A stretch of DNA of 64,000 nt, from positions 5,270,001-5,334,000 of the forward strand of contig NZ_BAABKV010000001.1 of the NCBI RefSeq assembly GCF_039544005.1. Direction: 5' to 3'. A model generated the notes under the pieces. It was given only the letters and a program-made list of their open reading frames with translations. It searched no databases and was not told where the DNA came from. This document shows, piece after piece, positions 8,761-18,096 of the stretch. The stretch comes from Kitasatospora paranensis (GTDB lineage: Bacteria; Actinomycetota; Actinomycetes; Streptomycetales; Streptomycetaceae). A program made the position numbers and the translations under genes. Each line of letters begins with the position of its first letter. Position 1 is the stretch's first letter.

Positions 8761-11054
8761 CCCCGCGCTCCCTGCTGCGCGGCCGGCCCGCCGTCCTGCT
8801 CGGCAGTTCCCTCGCCTGCGTGCTGGAGACGCTGCCCGGGCTGCCCGCGCCGCTGCTCGCCGTCGCCGGTCTCTGGCTCCTGATCGGTGCGCCGGTCGCC
8901 GTCTGGCGCGGCACCGCCGCGAAGGTGGTCTCCACCCGGGACGCCGCCCTGATGGTCGCCGTCGGCTTCGCCGTCGCCACCGACCTCGTGATCGCGCTCG
9001 GCGTCAACACCGTGCTGCCGCTGGCCGGCGCCGCCCACCCGCTGACCCGGATCAACCTGGCCGGTGCCACCGCGATGGCGCTGTCCGTGCTCGGCGCCTT
9101 CCTCCCGGAGGAGGCGGCGCCCGCGGCCCGCCGCCCCGGGCTGCCGCGCGGCGCCCTGCCCGTCGGCGCCCTCGCCGCCCTCGCCCTGGTGCTGTCCGTC
9201 GCCGGCCCGATCCGCCTGAACAACGGCCTCAGCGGCACGGTCAGCACCGTGGCCCTGGTCGCCGTCGCCGCGCTGCTGCTCCTGCTGCTGGCCCGCCGCC
9301 GCCGGTACTCCGTCCCGCTCCTGGAGGGCGGCCTGTACGTCGCGGCCGCCGCCCTGCTCCTGCTGAACTCGCTGCGCGGCTGGGGCATCGCCGGCCACGA
9401 CATCCAGCGCGAGTACGAGTACTTCCGGCTGACCCTCGGCGGATCGCTGTGGAACGTCGGGCTCTACCCCGACGCGTACAACGCCTGCCTGAGCATCACC
9501 CTGCTGCCGGTCAGCGTCGTCCGGCTCACCGGCATCCCCGGCCTGTACGTCTTCAAGGTCGTCCTGCCGCTGCTGTTCGCGCTGACCCCGGTGCTCGTGC
9601 ACCGGTCGGTGCGCAACGTCGCCCCGCAGTTCGTGGCGCTGCTGTCGGCCGTCTACTTCCTGCTCTTCCCGACCTTCTTCACCGACATGACCTTCCTCGG
9701 CCGCCAGGAGATCGCCTTCCTGCTGCTGGGCTGCGTCACCACGGTGCTGACCGACGCCGGACGCCCCGCCCGCGCGCGGCGGTGGGCCGTCCTCGCCCTG
9801 CTGGCCGGCTGCGTCCTGTCGCACTACTCGACCACCTACGTGGTGGTCGCCACCCTCGGCGCCGGCTACGCCGTCGAACTGCTGTGGCGCCTCGCCGGCC
9901 GGCTGGGCCGCCCGCGGACCAGGCGCCGCAACCGGGTCGCGGCGACCGGCTCCCTGGTCACCTGGTGGCTGGTGCTCGTCCCGGCCGTCCTCGCCGTGGT
10001 GTGGGCCGGCCCCGTCACCCACACCAGCGTCCAGCTGAAGAGCACGCTCGGCATCGTCGCCCAGGAGATCCTGCACCCCGGCCGGGCCCAGGGCGGCTCC
10101 TCCGACACCTCGTACAGCCTCCTCGGCGGGGCCAAGGCGAGCCCGCAGCAGCGCCTCGACACCTACCGCTCCGAGAGCGTCACGGCGACCGCCGCGCAGC
10201 GCGCCGCCGGCGACTACCTGACCCTGCCGAGCGTCGACGGCTACCCGACACCGGTCGTCGGCCAGGAGGACCAGCCGCTTACCGGCCTCGGCCGCCTCCT
10301 GGACGGGCTCGGCGTCGGGGTCGCCGGCCTCAACGGGCTGCTCCGGCAGGCCGCCGCGCTGCTCCTCCAGATCCTGGTGCTGGTGGGGTTCGGCGCCGTG
10401 CTGCGCGCCCGCCGGCACTCCTTCCGCCCGCTGCGCGACCAGGTGACGCTCACCGTCGGCGCGCTCACCATGGTCGTCCTGTTCACCCTGCTGCCCCAGC
10501 TGTCGGTGGACTACAGCGTGCTGCGCGCCTTCCAGCAGGGGCTGTTCTTCTTCGCGCCGTTCCTCGCGGCCGGCACGCTCTGGCTGCTGCGCTGGGCCGG
10601 CCGCCGCACCGTACCGCTCGCCTGCGTGCTGGCGACGGCCCTGTTCCTCGACCTGACCGGCGTGGTGCCCAAAGTCCTCGGCGGCTACCCGGCGCAGCTC
10701 CAGCTGAGCAACTCCGGCCGCTCGTACGACATCTACTACCCGCACGCCGAGGAGCAGATGGCGGTGTACTGGCTGGAGCAGCAGATCGCCGGCGACAAGC
10801 GGCAGCTGCTGCAGACCGACCGGTACACCTTCAGCCGGCTGCAGACCCTCATCACCGGCCCCGCCCAGGCGGACATCTACCCGACCGTGATGCGGCCCAA
10901 CTCGTACGTGCTGCTCGGCACCACCACCGTCCGCAAGGGCGAGGTGACCGTGTTCTACCGCGGCGACCTCATCACCTACCGGTACCCGACCGCGCTGCTG
11001 AGCGCCACCAAGAACCGGATCTACAGCAGCGAGGGAGTCGTGATCTACCGATGA
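8757..11054 (+). CDS. Large polytopic membrane protein, GT-C/DUF2206-like putative glycosyltransferase
   Basis: A 765-residue protein with about a dozen or more hydrophobic helices through residue 620, then a soluble C-terminal domain. After the first helices comes a loop with GHDIQREYEYF, resembling the acidic first-loop motif of GT-C enzymes and DUF2206 membrane proteins. It could use the polyprenyl-phosphate sugar made by the GT2 gene, or act as the polymerase that the cluster otherwise lacks. It overlaps both neighbours by four bases, so it is a core member of the run. Family placement is tentative. Confidence 0.65.
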   Translation: MTPRSLLRGRPAVLLGSSLACVLETLPGLPAPLLAVAGLWLLIGAPVAVWRGTAAKVVSTRDAALMVAVGFAVATDLVIALGVNTVLPLAGAAHPLTRINLAGATAMALSVLGAFLPEEAAPAARRPGLPRGALPVGALAALALVLSVAGPIRLNNGLSGTVSTVALVAVAALLLLLLARRRRYSVPLLEGGLYVAAAALLLLNSLRGWGIAGHDIQREYEYFRLTLGGSLWNVGLYPDAYNACLSITLLPVSVVRLTGIPGLYVFKVVLPLLFALTPVLVHRSVRNVAPQFVALLSAVYFLLFPTFFTDMTFLGRQEIAFLLLGCVTTVLTDAGRPARARRWAVLALLAGCVLSHYSTTYVVVATLGAGYAVELLWRLAGRLGRPRTRRRNRVAATGSLVTWWLVLVPAVLAVVWAGPVTHTSVQLKSTLGIVAQEILHPGRAQGGSSDTSYSLLGGAKASPQQRLDTYRSESVTATAAQRAAGDYLTLPSVDGYPTPVVGQEDQPLTGLGRLLDGLGVGVAGLNGLLRQAAALLLQILVLVGFGAVLRARRHSFRPLRDQVTLTVGALTMVVLFTLLPQLSVDYSVLRAFQQGLFFFAPFLAAGTLWLLRWAGRRTVPLACVLATALFLDLTGVVPKVLGGYPAQLQLSNSGRSYDIYYPHAEEQMAVYWLEQQIAGDKRQLLQTDRYTFSRLQTLITGPAQADIYPTVMRPNSYVLLGTTTVRKGEVTVFYRGDLITYRYPTALLSATKNRIYSSEGVVIYR

Positions 11055-12192
11055 GCACGCCGGCACGGCCGACCCGGGTCCTGATGGTCTGCCACTACTA
11101 CCCGCCGCACCTCGGCGGGATCGAGAACGTCGCCCGCCAGGAGGCCGTCACCTCGCCGCCACCGGCGCCGAGGTGACCGTGCTGACCAGCGCCGACCGCT
11201 CCGACGTCCGCGACGAGGACGGCGTGCGCGTGGTGCGGATCGCCGCCTGGAACGGCATCGAGCGGGCCGGGGTGCCCTTCCCGGTGCTGTCGCCGCGACT
11301 GCTGGCCGCCGCCCTGCGCGGCGCCCGCCGCGCCGACGTCGTGCACATCCACGACTGCCTGTACCTGACCTCCTGGGCGGCCGGCCTGGCCGCCGTGCTG
11401 ACCCGCACCCCGCACGTGCTCACCCAGCACGTGGCGATGGTCGAGCACCCGTCCCCGCTGGTGCGCGGCGTGCAACGCGCCGTCTACGCGGTGGCCGGCC
11501 GCGGCCTGCTGCGCCGGGCCCGCCGGGTGCTGACCCTCAACGCCTCGGTGGCGGGGTTCGTCGCCGCCCACGGCGCCCGCCCCGACCGCACCCGGCACCT
11601 CGCCAACGGCGTCGACACCGCGCTCTTCCGGCCCGCCGCCTCGCCCGCCGAGCGCGCCGCGGCCCGCAGCCGCCTCGGCCTGCCTGCCGACCGCGTCCTC
11701 GCCCTCTTCGCGGGCCGGCTCGTCCCCAAGAAGGGCTGTGACCTGCTGCTCGCCGCGCACCGCCCCGAGGACGGCTACGACCTCGTCCTCGCCGGCGACG
11801 GCGACAGCGCGCCGCTGGCCGGGCGCACCGGCGTCCACCACCTCGGCACCCTGACCCCCGAGGACCTCGCGGACGCCTACCGCGCCTGCGACCTCTTCGT
11901 GCTGCCCTCCACCGCCGAGGGATTCCCGCTCACCGTCCAGGAGGCGATGGCCTCCGGGCTGCCCGTGGTCACCACCGACGACCCCGGCTACGCCCCCTAC
12001 GGCCTCGACCGCGGCCTCGTCCGGCTGCTGCCCCGGGACGCGGCCGCCCTGCGCACCGCCCTCGCCGACCTGACCGCCGACCCGGGCCTGCGCGCGCGCA
12101 TGGCAGAGTACTCCCGGCAGTACGCCGCGACCGCGTTCTCGTGGCCCGAGCACACCGCTGCCCTGCTGGACCACTACCGGGAGAGAGGATGA
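11051..12192 (+). CDS. Family 4 glycosyltransferase, one frameshift near the start
   Basis: The N-terminus VLMVCHYYPPHLGGIENVA begins a GT-B enzyme; the rest contains LALFAGRLVPKKGCDLL and STAEGFPLTVQEAMASG (EX7E motif). After codon 31 the frame stops early. One extra C in GGCCG at 11143-11147 restores EARHLAATGAEVTVL and a 380-residue protein. It overlaps its upstream neighbour by four bases (ATGA), and a further ATGA lies at its stop. It resembles the GT4 genes at 7672 and 14870, so the cluster encodes at least three GT-B transfers. Confidence 0.85.
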
Positions 12193-12249
12193 GGGCACCC
12201 CTCGACCGCACCGCCGCCGGCGGCCGCCGCCCGGCGCACCCGCACGTCC

Positions 12250-13578
12250 GTGGGTAGGCGCCGCGGGAGGCACGCCCGGCCGCCGGACCAGGTGTACCGC
12301 AGCTCGTTCTTCCTGCTGGCGTCCTCGGTGACCACCGCCGCCCTCGGCTTCCTGTTCTGGGTCGTCGTCGCACGCTTCTACTCGCCCGAACAGGTCGGCC
12401 TGGCCACCTCGCTGATCTCCGCGACCTCGCTGCTCGCCTACCTCAGCATGTTCGGGCTCAACAGCACCCTGGTGCGCTTCCCGGCGCCCGCGCCCGCCCG
12501 CAACGCCCAGCTCACCCAGGCCGTCGTCCTGGTGGCCGCCGCCTCCGCCGCCGCGGCGCTGCTCTACCTCGGCGGGCTGCCGCTGTACGCGCCCAAACTG
12601 CTCTTCGTCCGCGAGCACCCGCTGACCGCGGCCGCCTTCGTGCTGTTCTGCGTCTGTGCGGCCGTCAACACCCTGACCGACTCGGTGTTCATCAGCGCCA
12701 GGCTGCCGCAGCTCAACGTGCTCGTCGACGGCGTGATCCAGGGCCTGGTCAAGCTCGCCCTGCCCGTCCTGCTGGTCGCCTTCGGCCCGTCCGGCATCGT
12801 CGGCTCGACCGGCGGCGGCTACATCGTCGCCGTGCTCGCCTCCCTGGTGCTGATGCGCCGTCGGATCGGCTTCCGCTTCGACCTGCGCACCCGCGGCACC
12901 CGGCTGCGCGAACAGCTCGGCTACTCCGTGGCGAGCTACACCTCCAGCCTGCTCAACCTGCTGCCGCTGATGGTCGTCCCGCTGATCGTGCTGGCCCGCC
13001 TCGGCACGGCCGCGGCCGGCTACTACTACGTCGCCTTCCAGATCGCGAGCATGCTGCACGCCGTCTCCGGGGCGGTCGGCGAGGCGCTGTTCGCCGAGGT
13101 CTCCTCCGACGAGTCGCGCTTCGGCGAACTGCTCCGCCGCTCCGCGACGATCATCGCCGCCGTGCAGATCCCGGCCGTGCTCGTCGTCGCCCTCGGCAGC
13201 ACCCTGCTGCTGCGCATCTTCGGCGGCTCCTACGCCGACCGCGGCCACGGACTGCTCACCGTGCTGGCGGTCGGCGCCCTGGCCGTCGCCCTCAACACCT
13301 GGGCCAGCTTCGCCCTCAAGCTGGCCCGCAGCATGACCCACCTCATCCTCAGCAACGTCCTGTTCGCCGTCGTGACCATCGGTCTGACCGCGCTCTGGGC
13401 ACCGCGCGGGCTGATCTGGGTCGGCCTGGCCTGGGGCACCGGCAACCTCACCTCCGGTCTGTACGCCGCCGCCGCCCTGCTCACCCGCAGGCCGACGCCG
13501 CCGGCGCGGACGGGCGCACCGGCGCGCATCGTCCACCAGACACCCCACACCGCACCGATCGAGGGACACCGTCGATGA
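12250..13578 (+). CDS. Wzx-type oligosaccharide flippase (MATE/MOP superfamily)
   Basis: A 442-residue protein with 12 or more membrane helices. It begins QVYRSSFFLLASSVTTAA and carries FYSPEQVGLATSLISATSLL, typical of polysaccharide exporters that flip undecaprenyl-linked oligosaccharides outward. GTG 12250 is the conservative start. An ATG at 12189 overlaps the previous stop (ATGA), as elsewhere in this run, but lies in another frame; a lost base between them may hide the true N-terminus. The stop overlaps the pyruvyltransferase start by four bases. Confidence 0.88.
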   Translation: MGRRRGRHARPPDQVYRSSFFLLASSVTTAALGFLFWVVVARFYSPEQVGLATSLISATSLLAYLSMFGLNSTLVRFPAPAPARNAQLTQAVVLVAAASAAAALLYLGGLPLYAPKLLFVREHPLTAAAFVLFCVCAAVNTLTDSVFISARLPQLNVLVDGVIQGLVKLALPVLLVAFGPSGIVGSTGGGYIVAVLASLVLMRRRIGFRFDLRTRGTRLREQLGYSVASYTSSLLNLLPLMVVPLIVLARLGTAAAGYYYVAFQIASMLHAVSGAVGEALFAEVSSDESRFGELLRRSATIIAAVQIPAVLVVALGSTLLLRIFGGSYADRGHGLLTVLAVGALAVALNTWASFALKLARSMTHLILSNVLFAVVTIGLTALWAPRGLIWVGLAWGTGNLTSGLYAAAALLTRRPTPPARTGAPARIVHQTPHTAPIEGHRR

Positions 13579-14870
13579 GAATCGTCGTCGTCAACGCCTA
13601 CGTCCGCGGCAACGCGGGCGACGCCGCACTGCTCTCCGTCTGCCTGCGGCACGTCCGCGAGGCCTTCCCGCAGGCCCGGATCGCCGTCGCCGGCATGGAG
13701 GACGCCGCAGCCCACCCCGACTTCGAGGGCGTGCCCAACCTCGGCTCGATCCGCCGCCACGTCGCGGACGGCGACGTCTCGATGCTCCGCCGGATCGGCC
13801 GCAAGCTGCTGGTCGCCCCGCTCGCCGTCACCGCCCTGCTGCTGCCCGGGCCGGCCCGCCGGGCGCTGCTGCGGCTGCTGCCCGCCGAGGCCCGCCGGGA
13901 GGCCGAGGCGGTGGCCGGCGCCGACCTGGTGGTCTCGATGGGCGGCGGCTACCTCAACGCCCGCCCCGGCCTGACCGGCCACCAGAACGTCCTCTTCGTC
14001 CTCCTGCCCGCACTGATCGCCCAGCGGGCCGGTGTCCCGGTGGTGTTCGCGCCCCAGTCGTTCGGCCCGTTCCCGGCCCGCGCCCAGCGCCGCCTGGTCG
14101 CCGCCGTGCTCCGCCGATCGCCGCTGGTCCTCGCCCGCGAGGCCCTCAGCGCCGACCAGCTGGCCGCCTGCGGCCTGCCCGCCGCCCGGATCGGCCGGGC
14201 CGTGGACTCCGGCTTCGCCTTCGCCCCCGCCGAACGCCCCGACTGGCGGGCCCGGCTCGGGGTCGGCCCGGACGTGCCGCTGCTCGGCCTCACCGCCCGC
14301 CGCTGGCTCGACCCGGCCGGCCAGGACGCCTACGAGCGCGCCCTCGCCGAGGTCGTGGACCGGATCCAGGCCCGCGGCCTGCGGGTCGTCCTGATCCCCC
14401 AGGTCAGCACCGGCTACCTGGGCGACGACGACGTCGTCGTCGAACGCCGGATCGCCGCGCACTGCCGCACCGCGCCGCTCGCCGTCGAGGAGGACGCCGA
14501 CTACCGCGCCCTGCACGCGCTGTACGGCGAGTGCACGCTGCTCATCGGCACCCGCTTCCACTCGGTGATCTTCGCGCTCACCAGCGGCGTCCCCTGCGCG
14601 GCCATCGGGTACGAGCACAAGACCGCCGGGATCATGGCCGAACTCGGACTCGGGGACTGGGTGGTGCCGATCGAGGAGGTCACCGCCGAGCGGCTGTGGG
14701 CCCTGGTCGAGCCACTGCTCGGCCCGGCCGCCGACGACTACCGAGCGCTGCTCGCCCAGCGCATGCCCGGCTACGTCGCCGAGGCGGAGCGGCTGCCCGC
14801 CCTGCTGCGCGAGGCCGTCGGGCACCGCGCGGCGACGGCGTCCGACGGCGCCCTGGAGGCGGTCCGCTGA
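13575..14870 (+). CDS. Polysaccharide pyruvyl transferase family protein
   Basis: This 431-residue protein has the CsaB/WcaK-type signature: N-terminal NAYVRGNAGDAALL, SMGGGYLNARPG in the middle, and C-terminal GTRFHSVIFALTSGVP with GYEHKTAGIM. The family adds a pyruvate ketal from phosphoenolpyruvate to sugar residues, giving acidic glycans that can anchor S-layer-type proteins. It sits between the flippase and the last GT4 gene, overlapping both, so pyruvylation likely happens before export. Confidence 0.88.
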   Translation: MRIVVVNAYVRGNAGDAALLSVCLRHVREAFPQARIAVAGMEDAAAHPDFEGVPNLGSIRRHVADGDVSMLRRIGRKLLVAPLAVTALLLPGPARRALLRLLPAEARREAEAVAGADLVVSMGGGYLNARPGLTGHQNVLFVLLPALIAQRAGVPVVFAPQSFGPFPARAQRRLVAAVLRRSPLVLAREALSADQLAACGLPAARIGRAVDSGFAFAPAERPDWRARLGVGPDVPLLGLTARRWLDPAGQDAYERALAEVVDRIQARGLRVVLIPQVSTGYLGDDDVVVERRIAAHCRTAPLAVEEDADYRALHALYGECTLLIGTRFHSVIFALTSGVPCAAIGYEHKTAGIMAELGLGDWVVPIEEVTAERLWALVEPLLGPAADDYRALLAQRMPGYVAEAERLPALLREAVGHRAATASDGALEAVR

Positions 14871-16020
14871 TGGCACACCCCCACGGCCCGCAGCCGGGCC
14901 GGCGCACCGTCGCCGTCGTCGCCCCCTACTACCCGCCCAAGGTCGGCGGCGTCGAGCACTACGCCGCCCGGGTGGCGCGGGCCGTCGCGGACGCCCCCGG
15001 TCTGCGGGCCGTCGTCCTCACCACCTCCGGCGGCCTGCGCACCCGGGTCGGCACCGAGGACGGCGTCCTGGTCGTCCGGCTGGGCACCTGGCTGCGGCTG
15101 TCGAACACCCCGCTGAGCCCGCTCTGGCCGCTGCAGCTGCGCCGCTGGCTGCGCCGCACCGGTGCGGAGGTGGTCAACGCGCACAGCCCCGTTCCCGGGC
15201 TCGCCGACCTCGCCGTCGCGGTCGCCGGCCGGCGCCGCACCGTCCTGACGTACCACGCCGGTTCGATGCACAAGGGCGAGCCGGGCAGCGGCGCCGCGGA
15301 CCGCCTGATCGGCCTGTACGAGCGACACGTGCTGCCGCGCGTGCTGCGCCGCGCCCGGCACCTGGTGGCGGTCTCCCCGGTCTCGCTGGCGGCCGGCCGG
15401 CCGCACGCCGTGGAGATCAGCCCCGGTGTCGACCTGGAGCGGTTCACCCCGGGGCACCCGCCTCGCAGCGGCCGCGCACCGTCGCCTACGTCGGCCGGAT
15501 GGACCGCTCCTCCGCCTGGAAGGGCGTGGACGTGCTGATCCGCGCGTTCGCCCGGCTGCCGGAGGCGGGCGGCGCCCGGCTGCGGCTGGTCGGCGGCGGG
15601 GACGCCGTCCCCGACCACCTGGCGCTGGCCGCCGGGCTGGGGATCGCGCACCGCGTCGACGCGGTGGGCGAGCTGACCGGTGCCGCGCTGGTGGCGGAGC
15701 TCCGTACGGCGGCCGTCGCCGTCCTGCCGTCGCGGACGGAGGCCGAGTCCTTCGGGATGGCCCTCGTCGAGGCGATGGCCTGTGCCACGCCGGTGGTCGG
15801 GTCGGCCGTCGGCGGCATCCCCGGGGTCGTCGTGGACGGGGTGACGGGCCTGCTGGTGCCGCCGGGCGACCCGGTGGCGCTGGCGGAGGCCTGCGGTCGG
15901 CTGCTGGGCGACGGCGCGCTGGCCGACCGGCTCGGCGCGGCCGGCCGGCGCCGCGCCGAGGAGCACTACGACTGGCGGCGGCTGACCGACCGCTACCTCG
16001 ACCTGTTCCGGGCGCCGTAG
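14870..16020 (+). CDS. Family 4 glycosyltransferase, one frameshift in the middle
   Basis: Starting in a TGATG overlap with the previous stop, the protein opens with VVAPYYPPKVGGVEHYAARV and contains VNAHSPVPGLADL. After a lost base near 15445-15460 it continues with RTVAYVGRMDRSSAWKGVD and the EX7E segment TEAESFGMALVEAMACATP. Repaired length is 383 residues. The two halves are the acceptor and donor domains of one GT-B fold, so this is a split reading frame and not two genes. It is the last gene of the run. Confidence 0.87.
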
Positions 16021-16041
16021 GGCCGGGCCGACGAGCCCCGG

Positions 16042-17258
16042 CTACGGCGTCTGCGGGCGCCGGTAGTAGGCGGCGACGGCGTCCTTGAATGCCTGGAAGG
16101 CGGGCTTGCGCGAGCCGTCGTAGCGCCGCAGGCCGTAGAAGAGCGAACGCCGCTGCTTGTCCTTGGCGGTGCCGGCGTCCTGCTCGGCGAACCAGAACAC
16201 CGCGGTGACGTGCGGGTTGGCGGCCGCCGCGGGGATGGTGTCGCTGGCGATGTCGGCCTGGAAGCCCTCCGTCACGTGCGAGGCGTCCGGCGGGATCGTC
16301 CGGCCGTCCGCCGCGCCGCCCGGCCCGTTGGTGGGCGCGCCCGTCTCGGTGATCCAGATCGGCATGTTCGGCGTGCCGTACTTGTCGAGGACGGCGACGA
16401 GGTTGTCCCTGGCGCTGCTGATCTCCTCCATCGCCGTGCCGAAGTCCGTCTTGGCGCTGGGCAGATGGGGATAGGTGTACGGGTGGTAGCTGAGCGCGTC
16501 CACCAGCTTGTTGCCGCCCAGCTTGCACACCTGCTCCAGGAACTCGGTGTGCGAGACGTACGCCTGCTGCGGGTTGGTCGCCACCGCGGCGAGGCCGCCC
16601 ATCAGCAGGTACGCCTTCGGGTCGGCGCCGCGCAGCGCCTTGGAGGTGACGGTGAGCAGCTGGGTGTAGGCGGCGGCGTCCGGCTTGGGCGCCCAGAACG
16701 GGATGTTCGGCTCGTTCCAGATCTCCCAGACGTGGATGCCCTGCGGGGCGTAGCGCTGGGCGGCGTCCCGGGCGAAGCCCGCGAACACCTCGGGGTGCGC
16801 GGGCGGGCAGGACGGGTCGTCGGTGCAGCCGGCCTTGCGGGCCCAGCCGGGGGTGTAGCCGATGGTGGGCAGCACCTCCAGCTTGCGCGCGTGGGCGGCC
16901 TTGACGACCCGGTCGAACCGCTTCCACACGTAGCTCTTCGGACTGTCCGGCTGGATGTTGTTCCAGGACAGGTCGACCCGGATCCACTTGGCGCCGAGCT
17001 CCACCGCGTCGTCCAGGCCGATCGCGAGGTCCTGGTCGGACTTCCAGGTGAGGGTGTCGCCGAAGGCGATGCCGATCCGCAGCTGCTTGCCGTTCTGCGG
17101 CGCGGTGGGGAGGGCGCTGCCGAGGCCACCGTGGCCTCGGCGGACGCCGAGGAGGACGACCGGGCGAACAGACTGGCCGTCACCGTCGCCACGAGTGAGA
17201 CGACGAAGGCCAGCACCGCCACCAACAGCCGTTGCCGCCCCATCGATTGCATCCCCAT
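16042..17258 (-). CDS. Secreted or membrane-anchored glycoside hydrolase (clan GH-A), one frameshift
   Basis: An N-terminal signal or anchor (RLLVAVLAFVVSLVATVTA) is followed by a Ser/Ala linker and a (beta/alpha)8 glycosidase domain. WEIWNEPNIPFW carries the predicted acid/base Glu and WITETGAPT the nucleophile Glu, a GH5/GH39-like arrangement. The N-terminal frame joins the rest only if one base is added in the CCCC run near 17103-17112; the repaired length is about 405 residues. ATG 17258 is the first of three close Met codons. It converges on the glycan operon with a 21-base gap, so it may trim the exported polymer. Confidence 0.8.
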
Positions 17259-17293
17259 GGGGGACAGCCTAGGCCAGTGCTCCCGGCGGCCCG

Positions 17294-17788
17294 TCAGAAG
17301 GTCAGCGTGTACACCATCAGCCGGGTGCCCGGCACGGGCTCCCAGTCCCGTGCGGGGGTGCGGCGGAAGCCGAGCCGCTCGTACACGCGGTGGGCGGCGT
17401 CCATCTCCGGGCGGGTGGAGAACGCCATTCCGGCCAGGCCCAGGGCGCGGCTGCGGTCCATGGCGGCGCCGACCAGGGCCGCGCCCACGCCGCGTCCGCG
17501 GGCGGCCCGGCCCACCGCGAGCATCCGGATCTCGCCCTCGTCGGGCCGGGCGATGTCGGCCCAGGCGGTGCCGCCGGCGGCGAAGGTCACGCAGCCGAGC
17601 ACGCGCTCGTCGACGGCGTCGACCGCGACGAGGAGTTCGGCCTCCGTGCTGCGGCGGCGGGTGTCGCGCAGGAGCCGGGAGTACGGGCCGTCCGGGAGGC
17701 TGTAGCCGTCGCCGACGTAGACCTCGACCGAGAGGGCTCCGGCGGGTTCGAGGTCGCGTTCGAGGGCAGGGCGGATGACGACGTCCAT
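17294..17788 (-). CDS. GNAT family N-acetyltransferase
   Basis: A 164-residue GNAT domain with the acetyl-CoA loop ARGRGVGAALVGAAMDRSR and the C-terminal AHRVYERLGF. It begins MDVVIRPALERD. It transfers an acetyl group from acetyl-CoA to an amine; the substrate cannot be told from sequence. It lies 35 bases upstream of the glycoside hydrolase on the same strand, perhaps by chance. Confidence 0.88.
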   Translation of the reverse strand: MDVVIRPALERDLEPAGALSVEVYVGDGYSLPDGPYSRLLRDTRRRSTEAELLVAVDAVDERVLGCVTFAAGGTAWADIARPDEGEIRMLAVGRAARGRGVGAALVGAAMDRSRALGLAGMAFSTRPEMDAAHRVYERLGFRRTPARDWEPVPGTRLMVYTLTF

Positions 17789-18009
17789 CCGGCCAGTCTG
17801 CCGCCCCCGGCGGCCGCGGCGGCGGGCGGGGTGCCGTGCAGCCGGTCGGGCAGCGCCGGGTCCGCGGGGTAGCCGCCGGACCGGTGCCAGTTGTCGCGGC
17901 CGTGCCGTGAGGTGCGGTCGAGGTCACGTCCGACCAGGGCGCCGAGCAGGCCGAAGCCGCCGACGAGGCCGGACACCAGAAGGACGTCTGCGAGCACGGT
18001 GGAGGTCAT
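17587..18009 (-). CDS. Possible small membrane protein (uncertain 3' end)
   Basis: An ATG at 18009 opens a frame beginning MTSTVLADVLLVSGLVGGFG, one clear membrane helix, then a charged tail (GRDLDRTSRHGRDNWHRSG). The frame overlaps the start of the acetyltransferase gene in another frame and only stops at 17587. Its later part has no coding character, so the real gene is probably about 70-90 residues with the end obscured. It is divergent from the GlxA-type regulator and shares its operator region. Confidence 0.3.
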   Translation of the reverse strand: MTSTVLADVLLVSGLVGGFGLLGALVGRDLDRTSRHGRDNWHRSGGYPADPALPDRLHGTPPAAAAAGGGRLAGWTSSSALPSNATSNPPEPSRSRSTSATATASRTARTPGSCATPAAAARRPNSSSRSTPSTSACSAA

Positions 18010-18045
18010 GTCCCCACTGTCGCGGGGCGGCCGCCCCGGAACGAG

Positions 18046-18080
18046 TGGCAGGAATGCCCACTTGCCTCGAATTCCTGCCA
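18046..18080. promoter_or_regulatory. Palindromic operator resembling a type I AdpA site
   Basis: TGGCAGGAAT (18046-18055) and ATTCCTGCCA (18071-18080) are perfect 10-base inverted repeats with a 15-base spacer. Each arm matches the published AdpA consensus TGGCSNGWWY at nine of ten positions, and AdpA type I operators use two inverted copies with a similar gap. It ends 16 bases before the start of the AdpA-like regulator at 18097, suggesting autoregulation. The divergent small membrane gene may share it. Confidence 0.7.
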
Positions 18081-18096
18081 GGGGCATGCTGGGGTC

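Noticed and set aside
8739..11066. 775-residue antisense frame over the GT-C-like gene
   Set aside because: Repetitive Gln/Gly/Ala composition is the complement of a membrane-protein gene; the plus-strand frame has clear helices.
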